DNA of 8,525 nt from Paracoccaceae bacterium (GCA_027069385.1 JALXER010000043.1:1-8525), one strand, 5' to 3'; counted from the stretch's first letter, positions 1 through 7,075 are shown. Numbers and translations: made by a program. Notes: generated from the sequence alone by a model not told the origin.

Positions 1-548
1 CCCTGCATCAGACCGGCGATGCAAATCTGGTTCACCATCTTGGTCAGTTGCCCCGCGCCGCTGCCGCCCAGCAACCGGCAGGATTTCGCATAGGCGGCAA
101 TCAGCGGTTCGACCCGCGCGAATGCGCCCTGATCCCCGCCACACATTACCGTCAGCACGCCGTTTTCCGCACCGGCCTGCCCGCCCGAAACCGGTGCATC
201 GATAAAATCGAACCCGTCGGCCAGCGCTGCCAGTTCGCGCGCGACATTGGCCGAGGCGGTGGTGTGGTCCACAAAGACCGAACCGGGTTGCATAGCCGCA
301 AAGGCCCCGTCCGCGCCGGTGGTAACCGCGCGCAGATCGTCATCGTTGCCCACACAGGCAAACACCACCTCGGCCCCTTGCGCGGCCTGCGCCGGTGTGG
401 GGGCGCTGGCCCCGCCATATTGCGCCGCCCAATCCGCCGATTTCGCAGCGGTGCGGTTGTAAACCGTGACCTCGTGCCCTGCTGCAACCAGATGTCCGGC
501 CATGGGATACCCCATCACGCCCAGCCCCAGAAATGCTAGTTTTGTCAT
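1..548 (-). CDS. 3-hydroxyisobutyrate dehydrogenase-family NAD(P)-dependent oxidoreductase (N-terminal part, cut by window edge)
   Basis: Translation from the ATG at 548 gives 182 residues with no stop before the window edge. The family is usually about 290-300 residues, so the all-helical C-terminal half is missing here. Seen: a Rossmann fingerprint GLGVMGYPMAGHL at residues 8-20, NRT at 31-33 after the second strand, the substrate-binding motif DAPVSGGQAGAENG at 117-130, and GAGQLTKMVNQ at 164-174, which carries the catalytic lysine (Lys170) and the conserved Asn173. These define the beta-hydroxyacid dehydrogenase family (3-hydroxyisobutyrate, tartronate-semialdehyde and succinic-semialdehyde reductases), cytosolic enzymes interconverting a 3-hydroxyacid and its semialdehyde. 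Arg32 after the second strand hints at NADP(H) rather than NAD(H). An AGGAGA ribosome site (555-560 on the plus strand) lies six bases before the ATG, which fixes the start. The exact substrate (mmsB-, garR- or GLYR-like) cannot be decided from this half. Confidence 0.9.
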   Translation of the reverse strand, partial: MTKLAFLGLGVMGYPMAGHLVAAGHEVTVYNRTAAKSADWAAQYGGASAPTPAQAAQGAEVVFACVGNDDDLRAVTTGADGAFAAMQPGSVFVDHTTASANVARELAALADGFDFIDAPVSGGQAGAENGVLTVMCGGDQGAFARVEPLIAAYAKSCRLLGGSGAGQLTKMVNQICIAGLMQ

Positions 549-569
549 GCTCTGTCTCCTGACTATGTA

Positions 570-598
570 TTGCTAAGGTGTTTGTGGCCTGCTATTGG
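570..598 (+). promoter_or_regulatory. Possible promoter of the acylase gene in the divergent intergenic region
   Basis: The 85 bp between the divergent starts at 548 and 634 must hold the control signals of both genes. On the plus strand TTGCTA (570-575) and TATTGG (593-598) are separated by 17 bp, matching the sigma70 consensus at 4 of 6 and 3 of 6 positions. The resulting leader would be about 30 nt. The match is modest. No better minus-strand pair stands out for the dehydrogenase gene; TTGATT/TAGCAG with 17 bp spacing is the best I see and is weak. Confidence 0.25.
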
Positions 599-633
599 CG
601 GCTCGTCAACCAATCAAACCGGAAACGCGCGCA

Positions 634-3099
634 ATGACCAAACTGTTTCGCTGGATATCACTGGCTTTTGTGGCGCTGCTGGTGCTGGCGGGCGTTACCT
701 TCGGGCTGGTCTACTATCTGGCCGCGCAGTCCCTGCCCGACTATGACGCGCGCTATACCCGCCCCGAAATCGGCGATAGGCTGGAGATTATCCGCGATTC
801 CCATGCGATCCCGCATATTCTGGGCAGCAGCGATACCGATGTGCTGTTCGGCCTTGGCTTTGCCCATGCGCAAGACCGGCTGTGGCAGATGGAGATCATG
901 CGGCGCACCGCACAAGGGCGGCTGGCCGAGCTGTTTGGCGAGGACGCGGTCGCGAGCGACCTGTTGATGCGCGCGCTGGATATTTACGCGATTTCACAAC
1001 GCGCCGTCGCGCAGCAGACTCCGGAAACCCTGCGGCTGCTGACCGCCTATTCCGCCGGGGTCAACGCCTGGGTCGATACGGTACGCCAACAGGCGCTTGG
1101 TCGGGGCGCGCCGGAATTTTTCCTGTATTCCAATGCAATAGCGCCGTGGTCGCCCGCGGATTCGATTGCGCTGGTCAAGCTGATGGCGCTGCGCGCCACC
1201 GACAAGGCCGCCATGGAGGTGCTGCGCGCCAAGCTGTCGTTTCGCATCCCGCCCGAGCGGATCGCCGATATTCTGCCCAATGCCCCCGGGCTTGAAACCG
1301 AGGCCCTGCAGGAGTTTTCGAGTCTGTTTCCCGAAATAACACCCGCGCCTTTGTCGGGGGCGCCGGCCGCATCGTTTTCGCCTGTGGCACCGGTCGGTCT
1401 GGCCGGCGCATCCAACGCCTGGGCTGCGGCAGGCGGTCGCTCGGCTGGCGGGGGCACCTTGCTGGCCACCGACCCGCATGTGGCACTAAGCGCGCCGGGC
1501 CTGTACATGCTGGCCAGGCTGGAGTTGCAAAGCGGCGGGGTTATCGGGGCGACCATCCCGGGGATTCCGGCGGTTCTGGTCGGGCGCAGCGACGGTTTCG
1601 GCTGGGGGGTCACGGCCAGTTATCTGGATGATCAGGACCTGTATCTGGAGCGGCTGAACCCGCAGAACGAGGCCGAGTACCTGACCGAGGACGGGGCCGT
1701 CCCGTTCGAGACCAAGCCGACCGTCATTGCCGTAGCAGACGGGCCGGACATCACCCGCACCCTTTACCGGACCCGCAACGGGCCGGTCATTCCGGCGGCG
1801 GGATTCGGGGTGGATGCGCTGCGCACCGAGGGGCATGTGATCAGTCTGGCATGGACCGGAATGGCCGAGGGTGACCAGTCGATCAAGGCGCTGCTGGACC
1901 TGATGCAGGCCCAAAGCGTGGCAGAGGGGCGCGCGGCGCTGGCCCCGCTGGTGGCTCCGTCGATGAACTATATTCTGGCCGACAGGACCGATATTGCCAT
2001 AGTCACAGCGGGGCGCATTCCGATGCGCGACCCTGCGCACCAGACCCAAGGGCGCATCCCGTCGCAGGGCTGGCTGGATGTGAATCTGTGGCAGGGCTTT
2101 CTGCCCTATGCGCAAAACCCCTATACCGAAAACCCGCCCAGCGGGATTGTGGTCAACACCAACAACGCCATCACCGATGCGGCCTTTCCCGAGCACTTCA
2201 GTTTTGACTGGGGCGATACCCAGCGGATCCAGCGTGCGACCAACCTGCTGAATGACCGACAGTTCCACACCCGCGACAGCTTTGTTGCCATCCAGACCGA
2301 CACGGTGTCGATCTCGGCGCGGTTTTTGCTGCCGCTGATGGGGCAGAACCTGTGGTTTGCCGATCAGGGGGCCGAGCCGGGCAGCCACACCGCGCGCCGT
2401 CGCGAGGCGCTGGACCTGCTGTCAAACTGGAACGGCGAAATGGGCCAGCACAGCCCCGAACCGCTGATCTATGCCGCATGGGTCAAGGCGTTGCAGGGGC
2501 GGCTGATCTGGGATGATCTGGGCCAGCTATCGGGCGAAATGACCCGCATAAACCCGCTGTTCATCGAACGGGTGTTTCGCAATGTGGACGGCGCGGCGAT
2601 CTGGTGCGATGTCAAAACCACCGCCGAGATAGAGGACTGCCAGACCATCGCCTCGCTGGCACTGGACGAGGCTTTGCAACAACTGGTGGCGAAATACGGC
2701 AAGGATATCAACCGCTGGCGCTGGGGCACCGCCCATCTGGCCTTTCACGAAAATCAGGTGCTGGGGCAATTGCCGGTGCTGGGCTGGTTTGCCGATCTGT
2801 GGCAGGAGACCTCGGGCGGGGACAATACCCTGATGCGCGGCCAAACCCGCTCATACGGCGACAGCCCGTTTACCAACATCAACGCGGCCGGATTTCGTGC
2901 GGTCTATGATTTCGACAACCCGTCCAATTCGGTATTTATCATCGCCACCGGACAAAGCGGGCACTTGCTGTCCAAGCATTATGACGACCTATCGGTGCTG
3001 TGGCGACGCGGAGAGTACCTGCCGATGACGCTGGATATCGATCTGGCCCGCGGCGGCGCGGTGGGGATTACCGTGCTGGAACCCGCCACGACGCCCTAG
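634..3099 (+). CDS. Penicillin acylase family protein (Ntn hydrolase; possible acyl-homoserine-lactone acylase)
   Basis: Protein of 821 residues. Seen: an N-terminal hydrophobic helix at about 9-31 (signal or anchor); the alpha-chain motif RDSHAIPHI (54-62), then AHAQDRLWQME (78-88) and GRLAELFG; an Ala/Pro-rich spacer at about 230-258; GAS|NAW with Ser260 as the autocatalytic N-terminal nucleophile of the beta chain; ATDPH (278-282); VNTNN (507-511), the likely oxyanion Asn region; WRWGTAH; and the C-terminal GQSGHLLSKHYDD. Two cysteines in the beta chain (WCDV and EDCQ) could form a disulfide. Family knowledge: these precursors self-cleave in the periplasm into alpha and beta chains and hydrolyse amide bonds of beta-lactams, N-acyl-homoserine lactones or other acylamides. 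The substrate is not readable here; the length is in the range of QuiP/PvdQ-type AHL acylases. I chose ATG 634 because GGAAA lies 8 bases before it and the signal helix follows at once; an in-frame TTG at 595 would add 13 polar residues. Its stop overlaps the tesA stop by four bases. Confidence 0.93.
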   Translation: MTKLFRWISLAFVALLVLAGVTFGLVYYLAAQSLPDYDARYTRPEIGDRLEIIRDSHAIPHILGSSDTDVLFGLGFAHAQDRLWQMEIMRRTAQGRLAELFGEDAVASDLLMRALDIYAISQRAVAQQTPETLRLLTAYSAGVNAWVDTVRQQALGRGAPEFFLYSNAIAPWSPADSIALVKLMALRATDKAAMEVLRAKLSFRIPPERIADILPNAPGLETEALQEFSSLFPEITPAPLSGAPAASFSPVAPVGLAGASNAWAAAGGRSAGGGTLLATDPHVALSAPGLYMLARLELQSGGVIGATIPGIPAVLVGRSDGFGWGVTASYLDDQDLYLERLNPQNEAEYLTEDGAVPFETKPTVIAVADGPDITRTLYRTRNGPVIPAAGFGVDALRTEGHVISLAWTGMAEGDQSIKALLDLMQAQSVAEGRAALAPLVAPSMNYILADRTDIAIVTAGRIPMRDPAHQTQGRIPSQGWLDVNLWQGFLPYAQNPYTENPPSGIVVNTNNAITDAAFPEHFSFDWGDTQRIQRATNLLNDRQFHTRDSFVAIQTDTVSISARFLLPLMGQNLWFADQGAEPGSHTARRREALDLLSNWNGEMGQHSPEPLIYAAWVKALQGRLIWDDLGQLSGEMTRINPLFIERVFRNVDGAAIWCDVKTTAEIEDCQTIASLALDEALQQLVAKYGKDINRWRWGTAHLAFHENQVLGQLPVLGWFADLWQETSGGDNTLMRGQTRSYGDSPFTNINAAGFRAVYDFDNPSNSVFIIATGQSGHLLSKHYDDLSVLWRRGEYLPMTLDIDLARGGAVGITVLEPATTP

Positions 3100-3752
3100 G
3101 GCTGAATCTGCGCGATCAATTCCAGCACCGAGGGGCCGATTGCGGCGACGATCAGTTTGACCCCTTGCGCATTGGGGTGCAGCCGGTCGGCCTGCATGTA
3201 TAATTCCAGTATTTCGCCCCGTGTCTTGCCGGTGCTTTCCAGCCCCCGCATAAAAAACCGGTAATAAAGCGTGTCGTACTTATCGGCCAGTTCGGGGAAA
3301 ATCGCGTCAAAATCCGTCTGGTATTTCGCGCCGTAATTGGGCGGTGCCAGCATGCCGACCAGCAGCACCGGCAGGTCGCGCGCGGTGATCTGCGCCAGTA
3401 TGGTATCCAGATTGGCGCGCGCCTGTTCGGGGGCGATGCCGCGCAACATGTCATTGGCCCCCAGTTCCAGAATAACCGCATCGACCCCGTCGCCCAGCAC
3501 CCAGCCAACCCGCGCCACCCCGCCCGAAGTGGTATCGCCCGACACGCCCGCGTTGATCAGCGTCACATCGGCGCCCTGCCCGCGCAACCACTCCTGCAAT
3601 TGCGGCACGAACCCGTCTTCGGCGGGCAGGCCATAGCCATAGGTCAGCGAATCTCCGAAGGCCGCGATGGTAACCGGTCCGGCCATGGCCATCGGCGCCA
3701 ATAATAAAAAAATTCCAGCCTTGAGAAAGGTCAGAACCTGCCTATATGTCAT
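3096..3752 (-). CDS. tesA: TesA-like SGNH/GDSL esterase (acyl-CoA thioesterase I / lysophospholipase L1 / arylesterase), periplasmic
   Basis: Protein of 218 residues. Residues 1-24 form a signal peptide (hydrophobic AGIFLLLAPMA, cleavage after AMA). All SGNH blocks are present: GDSL with nucleophile Ser35, NAGVSGDTT with Gly72, GAND with Asn100, and DRLHP with Asp189 and His192. These correspond to Ser10, Gly44, Asn73, Asp154 and His157 of mature E. coli TesA, and the PPNYG...FFM segment also aligns with it. The enzyme hydrolyses acyl esters and thioesters, including lysophospholipids, in the periplasm. It is divergent from ybbA-ybbP, as in E. coli, so a common pathway is likely. Start choice is uncertain: ATG 3752 gives a typical short signal peptide but has no Shine-Dalgarno, while in-frame ATG 3785 (11 more residues) has GGAG five bases upstream (3791-3794), inside ybbA. 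The stop TAG (3096-3098) overlaps the acylase stop, so no terminator separates the convergent pair. Confidence 0.95.
   Translation of the reverse strand: MTYRQVLTFLKAGIFLLLAPMAMAGPVTIAAFGDSLTYGYGLPAEDGFVPQLQEWLRGQGADVTLINAGVSGDTTSGGVARVGWVLGDGVDAVILELGANDMLRGIAPEQARANLDTILAQITARDLPVLLVGMLAPPNYGAKYQTDFDAIFPELADKYDTLYYRFFMRGLESTGKTRGEILELYMQADRLHPNAQGVKLIVAAIGPSVLELIAQIQP
3721..3748 (+). promoter_or_regulatory. Probable sigma70-type promoter of ybbA-ybbP, inside the tesA signal-peptide codons
   Basis: TTGAGA (3721-3726, 5 of 6 consensus) and TATATG (3743-3748, 4 of 6) are separated by 16 bp, giving an expected transcript start near 3755 and a leader of about 29 nt before the ybbA ATG at 3784. 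The segment from about 3695 to 3785 is clearly more A/T-rich than its surroundings, as expected for promoter DNA. It overlaps the 5' end of tesA on the other strand, so the two genes' expression may interfere. Confidence 0.4.
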
Positions 3753-3783
3753 AGTCAGGAAATTCAACAAAAACGGATGTTTC

Positions 3784-4452
3784 ATGGGCTCTCCGGCACT
3801 GGTACTCGAGAATGCGCAACTGACCTTATCGGGCAATGCGGGAAATGTGAACATCCTTAAGGGAATCTCACTGAATGTTGAGCGGGCGCAAACGCTGGGG
3901 CTGGTGGGGCCGTCCGGCTCGGGCAAGTCGTCGCTGCTGATGCTGATGGGCGGGTTAGAGGCCGCAACCGGTGGCAAAATCACCGCGCTGGGGCAGGATT
4001 TTTCCTCCATGAACGAGGACGCGCTGGCGCGGTTTCGCCGTTCCCATATGGGTATTGTGTTCCAGTCCTTCCACCTGATTCCGACCATGACCGCGCTTGA
4101 AAACGTCGCGACGCCGCTGGAACTGGCCGGTGACCGTGATGCCTTTGACAAGGCAGAGGCCGAACTGGCCGCGGTCGGGCTGGCAGAACGGATGCACCAT
4201 TATCCGGCGCAAATGTCGGGCGGTGAACAGCAACGGGTGGCGCTGGCGCGGGCGGCGGCTCCGCGTCCCGAGATCCTGCTGGCCGACGAGCCGACCGGCA
4301 ATCTGGACGAGGCCACCGGCACCGCCATCATCGACCTGCTGTTTGACCTGCGCGACCGCTACGGGTCTACGCTGGTGCTGGTCACCCATGCCGCCGATCT
4401 GGCGGCGCGCTGCGACCGTGTGGTGCAGTTGCGCGACGGAATGCTGGTATGA
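3784..4452 (+). CDS. ybbA: YbbA-like ABC transporter ATPase (LolD/MacB-type)
   Basis: Cytoplasmic ATPase of 222 residues with all expected motifs: Walker A GPSGSGKSS (42-50, Lys48), Q-loop VFQSFHLIP (Gln94), signature MSGGEQQR (144-151), Walker B LLADE (165-169, catalytic Glu169), D-loop NLDEATG, and the H-loop VTH (His202). The QSFHLIPTMTALENV stretch is typical of LolD/MacB/YbbA/FtsE-type ATPases, which drive mechanotransmission permeases rather than classical importers. The ATG at 3784 is chosen because homology-like sequence (VLENAQLTL) follows at once; the in-frame upstream ATG at 3667 would read through the tesA signal-peptide region. The ribosome site is weak (GGA at 3775-3777), so initiation may be inefficient. 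Its TGA overlaps the ATG of ybbP (ATGA, 4449-4452), so the two are translationally coupled and surely form one complex. Together with divergent tesA this reproduces the E. coli tesA/ybbA-ybbP arrangement. Confidence 0.95.
   Translation: MGSPALVLENAQLTLSGNAGNVNILKGISLNVERAQTLGLVGPSGSGKSSLLMLMGGLEAATGGKITALGQDFSSMNEDALARFRRSHMGIVFQSFHLIPTMTALENVATPLELAGDRDAFDKAEAELAAVGLAERMHHYPAQMSGGEQQRVALARAAAPRPEILLADEPTGNLDEATGTAIIDLLFDLRDRYGSTLVLVTHAADLAARCDRVVQLRDGMLV
3823..3851 (-). promoter_or_regulatory. Weak candidate promoter for tesA, inside ybbA
   Basis: Read on the minus strand, TTCACA (3846-3851, 5 of 6 of the -35 consensus) lies 17 bp from TAAGGT (3823-3828, only 3 of 6 of the -10 consensus). 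Any tesA promoter must lie within ybbA coding sequence because the two genes start at most 31 bp apart, and this is the best pair I see. The -10 match is poor, so this is tentative. Confidence 0.2.
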
Positions 4453-6986
4453 ACAGCGCGGTTTCAGCGCGCATTGCCCTGCGGGAGTTGCGCGGCGGAT
4501 TGCTCGGGTTTCGCATCTTTCTGCTGTGTCTGGCGCTTGGCGTGGCGGCGATTGCCGCTGTGGGCACGGTGCGTCAGGCGATCGATCAGGGGCTTTCGGC
4601 CGAATCGGCAACCCTTTTGGGCGGTGACGCCGATATCCGGTTCACCTATCGCATGGCCGCGCCCGAAGAACTGGACTGGATCGATTCGATTTCAGAGCGC
4701 GCTTCGGGCATCGTCGATTTCCGCTCTATGGCGCGCTATGAACCCGAAGGCAGGCCCGCCGAAATCACCCTGACCCAGATCAAGGGCGTGGATGATGCCT
4801 ATCCGCTTTACGGGCAGGTCGGGCTGGATCCGGCCATCGGAATCAGGGCCGCGCTTGAAACCCGCGACGGCCTGCCCGGACTGGTGGCGCAACCGGCGCT
4901 GATCGACCGGCTGGGCATTGCGCTTGGCGACGTGGTTTATCTGGGCACCCAGCCGTTCGAGCTGCGCGCCGCGCTAACGCTTGAACCCGACAGCTCGACC
5001 GCCGGTCTGTCACCTGGGCCGCGCATTATCGTGCGCCTTGATGCGCTGGCCCAAAGCGGCCTGTTGACCGAAGGCACCCTGTTCGAATCCCATTACCGCA
5101 TGGCCCTGCCCGCCGGAACCGACCTGCTGGCGCTGAAACTGCGCACGCTTGATGCCTTTCCCGATAGCGGCCTGCGCTGGCGAGACAGCCGCAACGGCAC
5201 GCCGGGGATCTCGGGGTTTGTGGACCGGATGACCTCGTTTCTGGTGCTGGTCGGGCTGGCGGGCATGGCCGTGGGCGGAGTCGGCGTTTCAGCCGCCGTG
5301 CGCGCCTATCTGGAGCGCAAGACCGCCACCATCGCCACGCTGAAATCGCTGGGCGCAACGCGGGGCACCATCTTTGCCACCTATCTATTGCAGATCGGCG
5401 CGCTGGCCCTGCTGGGTATCGCGATCGGGCTGGTTTTGGGCGGCGGTATTCCGTTATTGCTGGCACCGGTGCTGGCCGATGTGCTGCCCGTCCCGATTGA
5501 AAGCGGCATTTACTCCGCCCCGTTGATCGAGGCCGCCACCTATGGCCTGCTGACCGCGCTGGTTTTCACCATCTGGCCGCTGGCCCGCGCAACCGATATC
5601 AGCCCCGCCGGGCTGTTTCGAGATATTACCGGCGGCGGGCGGCGGCTGCCCCGCCTGCCCTATCTGGTGCTGGTAGCGCTGCTGTCGGGCGCGCTGGTCG
5701 GGGCGGCAACGTGGTTTTCCGGCTATCCGACTCTGACCCTGTGGGCCGCTGTCGGCGTGCTGGCGGCGCTGTTGATCCTGTGGCTGATGGCGTGGCTGAC
5801 CCGTTGGCTGGCGGCGCGGCTGGCCCGCGCGCGCTTTGTGCGCGGTCGGCCTGCCCTGAGGCTGGCGCTGGGGGCCGTGGGCGGCCCGGGCGGAGAAACC
5901 GCCAGCGTTATCCTGTCGCTGGGGCTGGGCCTTGCGGTGCTGGCCACCATCGGCCAGATCGACAGCAACCTGCGCCAGACCGTCACCCGCGACCTGCCCG
6001 ACCGCGCGCCCGCCTTTTTCGTGATGGACATCCAGACCAGCCAGATCGACGGTTTTCGCACCCTGATGAGCGCCGACCCCGACGTGACCGAGCTGAACAC
6101 CGTGCCGATGCTGCGCGGCGTTATCACCAAAATCAACGGCATTCCGGCCAAACAGGCGGTTGGCCCGCACTGGGTAATCGACGGGGATCGCGGCATCACC
6201 TATGCCACCACCCTGCCCGACCATTCCAGCCTGACCAGCGGTGAATGGTGGCCCCCCGACTATACCGGCCCGCCGCTTTTGTCGTTCTCCGCCGCCGAGG
6301 CCGAAGAACTGGGGCTAAAGCTGGGCGATACCATTACCGCCAACATTCTTGGCCGTGACATCACCGCAACCATCGCCAATTTCCGCGATGTCGAGTTTTC
6401 CTCGATGCGGATCAACTTTGTCATGGTCTGGGATGCCAACGCCCTGCAAGGCGCGCCGCACAGCTTTCTGGCCACGGTCTACGCCGACCCCAGCGCCGAC
6501 GGCCGCCTGTTGCGCAAAATGGCAGAGCAATTCCCGACCATCACCATGATTGGCGTGCGCGAGGTCATTACCCGCGTCAGCAGCGTCATCGACAGCCTGA
6601 CTTTGGCAATCCGTTGGGGGGCCAGCGCCACGCTGATAACCGGCTTTGTGGTGCTGATCGGCGCTGCCGCCGCGGGCGAAAACCGTCGCGTCTTCGAGGC
6701 CGCCATCCTGAAAACCCTTGGCGCATCGCGACGGCGTATCCTGCTCAGCTTTGCGCTGCGTTCGATCATGCTGGGGGCGGCGGCCGGTTTGGTGGCCATT
6801 CTGGCCGGCTCGATCGCCGGTTGGGCGGTGATGACCCAAGTGATGGAAGCCGCGTTCAGCTTTGACTGGGCCTCGGCGCTGGGGATCGTTGCGGGGGGCG
6901 CTTTGGCGACCTTGCTGGCCGGATTGGCCTTTGCCCTGCGCCCGCTTGGGGTCAAACCCGCACAAATCCTGCGCAGTCGCGAATAA
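4449..6986 (+). CDS. ybbP: YbbP-like FtsX/MacB-type ABC transporter permease
   Basis: Protein of 845 residues with about ten predicted membrane helices, near 20-40, 262-284, 308-338, 358-378, 403-421, 428-450, 482-502, 720-742, 766-792 and 806-830. Two FtsX domains are visible (about 265-390 and 720-840), each with the family's pre-helix motif: TATIATLKSLGATRGTIF (292-309) and AAILKTLGASRRRIL (751-765). Two large periplasmic domains lie at about 41-260 and 503-719; the second includes the GEWWPP stretch. Length and duplicated architecture fit YbbP rather than LolC/LolE (about 400 residues, one FtsX domain). In this family ATP hydrolysis by the partner ATPase moves periplasmic domains and extracts or pushes substrates on the outer face of the inner membrane. 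The substrate of YbbAP is not readable from sequence; nearby tesA suggests an acyl ester or lipid. Start: ATG 4449 overlapping the ybbA stop, with GGA at 4438-4440 as a weak ribosome site. Confidence 0.94.
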   Translation: MNSAVSARIALRELRGGLLGFRIFLLCLALGVAAIAAVGTVRQAIDQGLSAESATLLGGDADIRFTYRMAAPEELDWIDSISERASGIVDFRSMARYEPEGRPAEITLTQIKGVDDAYPLYGQVGLDPAIGIRAALETRDGLPGLVAQPALIDRLGIALGDVVYLGTQPFELRAALTLEPDSSTAGLSPGPRIIVRLDALAQSGLLTEGTLFESHYRMALPAGTDLLALKLRTLDAFPDSGLRWRDSRNGTPGISGFVDRMTSFLVLVGLAGMAVGGVGVSAAVRAYLERKTATIATLKSLGATRGTIFATYLLQIGALALLGIAIGLVLGGGIPLLLAPVLADVLPVPIESGIYSAPLIEAATYGLLTALVFTIWPLARATDISPAGLFRDITGGGRRLPRLPYLVLVALLSGALVGAATWFSGYPTLTLWAAVGVLAALLILWLMAWLTRWLAARLARARFVRGRPALRLALGAVGGPGGETASVILSLGLGLAVLATIGQIDSNLRQTVTRDLPDRAPAFFVMDIQTSQIDGFRTLMSADPDVTELNTVPMLRGVITKINGIPAKQAVGPHWVIDGDRGITYATTLPDHSSLTSGEWWPPDYTGPPLLSFSAAEAEELGLKLGDTITANILGRDITATIANFRDVEFSSMRINFVMVWDANALQGAPHSFLATVYADPSADGRLLRKMAEQFPTITMIGVREVITRVSSVIDSLTLAIRWGASATLITGFVVLIGAAAAGENRRVFEAAILKTLGASRRRILLSFALRSIMLGAAAGLVAILAGSIAGWAVMTQVMEAAFSFDWASALGIVAGGALATLLAGLAFALRPLGVKPAQILRSRE

Positions 6987-6992
6987 CCACCC

Positions 6993-7021
6993 TTGAAAAA
7001 CGGGCGAAAACACCCGATATT
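6993..7021 (+). promoter_or_regulatory. Probable promoter of the Bax inhibitor-1 family gene
   Basis: TTGAAA (6993-6998, 5 of 6) and GATATT (7016-7021, 4 of 6) are spaced by 17 bp in the 95-bp gap after ybbP. Transcription would start near 7028, giving a leader of about 54 nt. I see no convincing terminator after ybbP: CGGG (7001-7004) can pair with CCCG (7013-7016), but no T-run follows. Read-through from ybbA-ybbP is therefore possible in addition to this promoter. Confidence 0.45.
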
Positions 7022-7070
7022 CACAAGGAACGGGTGCAATCACGCGCCCGCAACCGCTTTAACAACGAAT

Positions 7071-7075
7071 GGAGG
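7071..7075 (+). promoter_or_regulatory. Ribosome-binding site GGAGG that decides the start at 7082
   Basis: GGAGG sits six bases before the ATG at 7082. An in-frame GTG at 7034 opens the same frame 16 codons earlier but has its purine-rich stretch (AAGGAA, 7025-7030) too close, and it would place this strong site inside the gene. The 7082 start is therefore preferred. Confidence 0.75.

Noticed and set aside
48..539. 163-residue plus-strand open frame opposite the dehydrogenase
   Set aside because: It lies antisense to clear Rossmann-fold coding sequence, has many Cys/His/Arg residues from codon complement, and lacks any family motif.
595..633. TTG start at 595 for the acylase
   Set aside because: It adds 13 polar residues before the signal helix and overlaps the predicted -10 element; the ATG at 634 has a GGAAA site at good spacing.
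1486..2388. 300-residue open frame on the minus strand inside the acylase gene
   Set aside because: It is antisense to a well-supported gene, its composition is Arg/Gly/Gln/Pro-rich as expected from GC-rich complement, and I see no ribosome site or recognisable motif.
3753..4151. Extension of the tesA frame upstream to an ATG at 4151 (351 residues)
   Set aside because: The extra 133 residues are mostly the antisense of ybbA, are Ser/Pro-rich without any domain, and would bury the signal peptide inside the protein.
5454..6224. 256-residue minus-strand open frame inside ybbP
   Set aside because: It is a Gln/Gly/Arg-rich shadow of membrane-protein codons on the other strand with no independent support.
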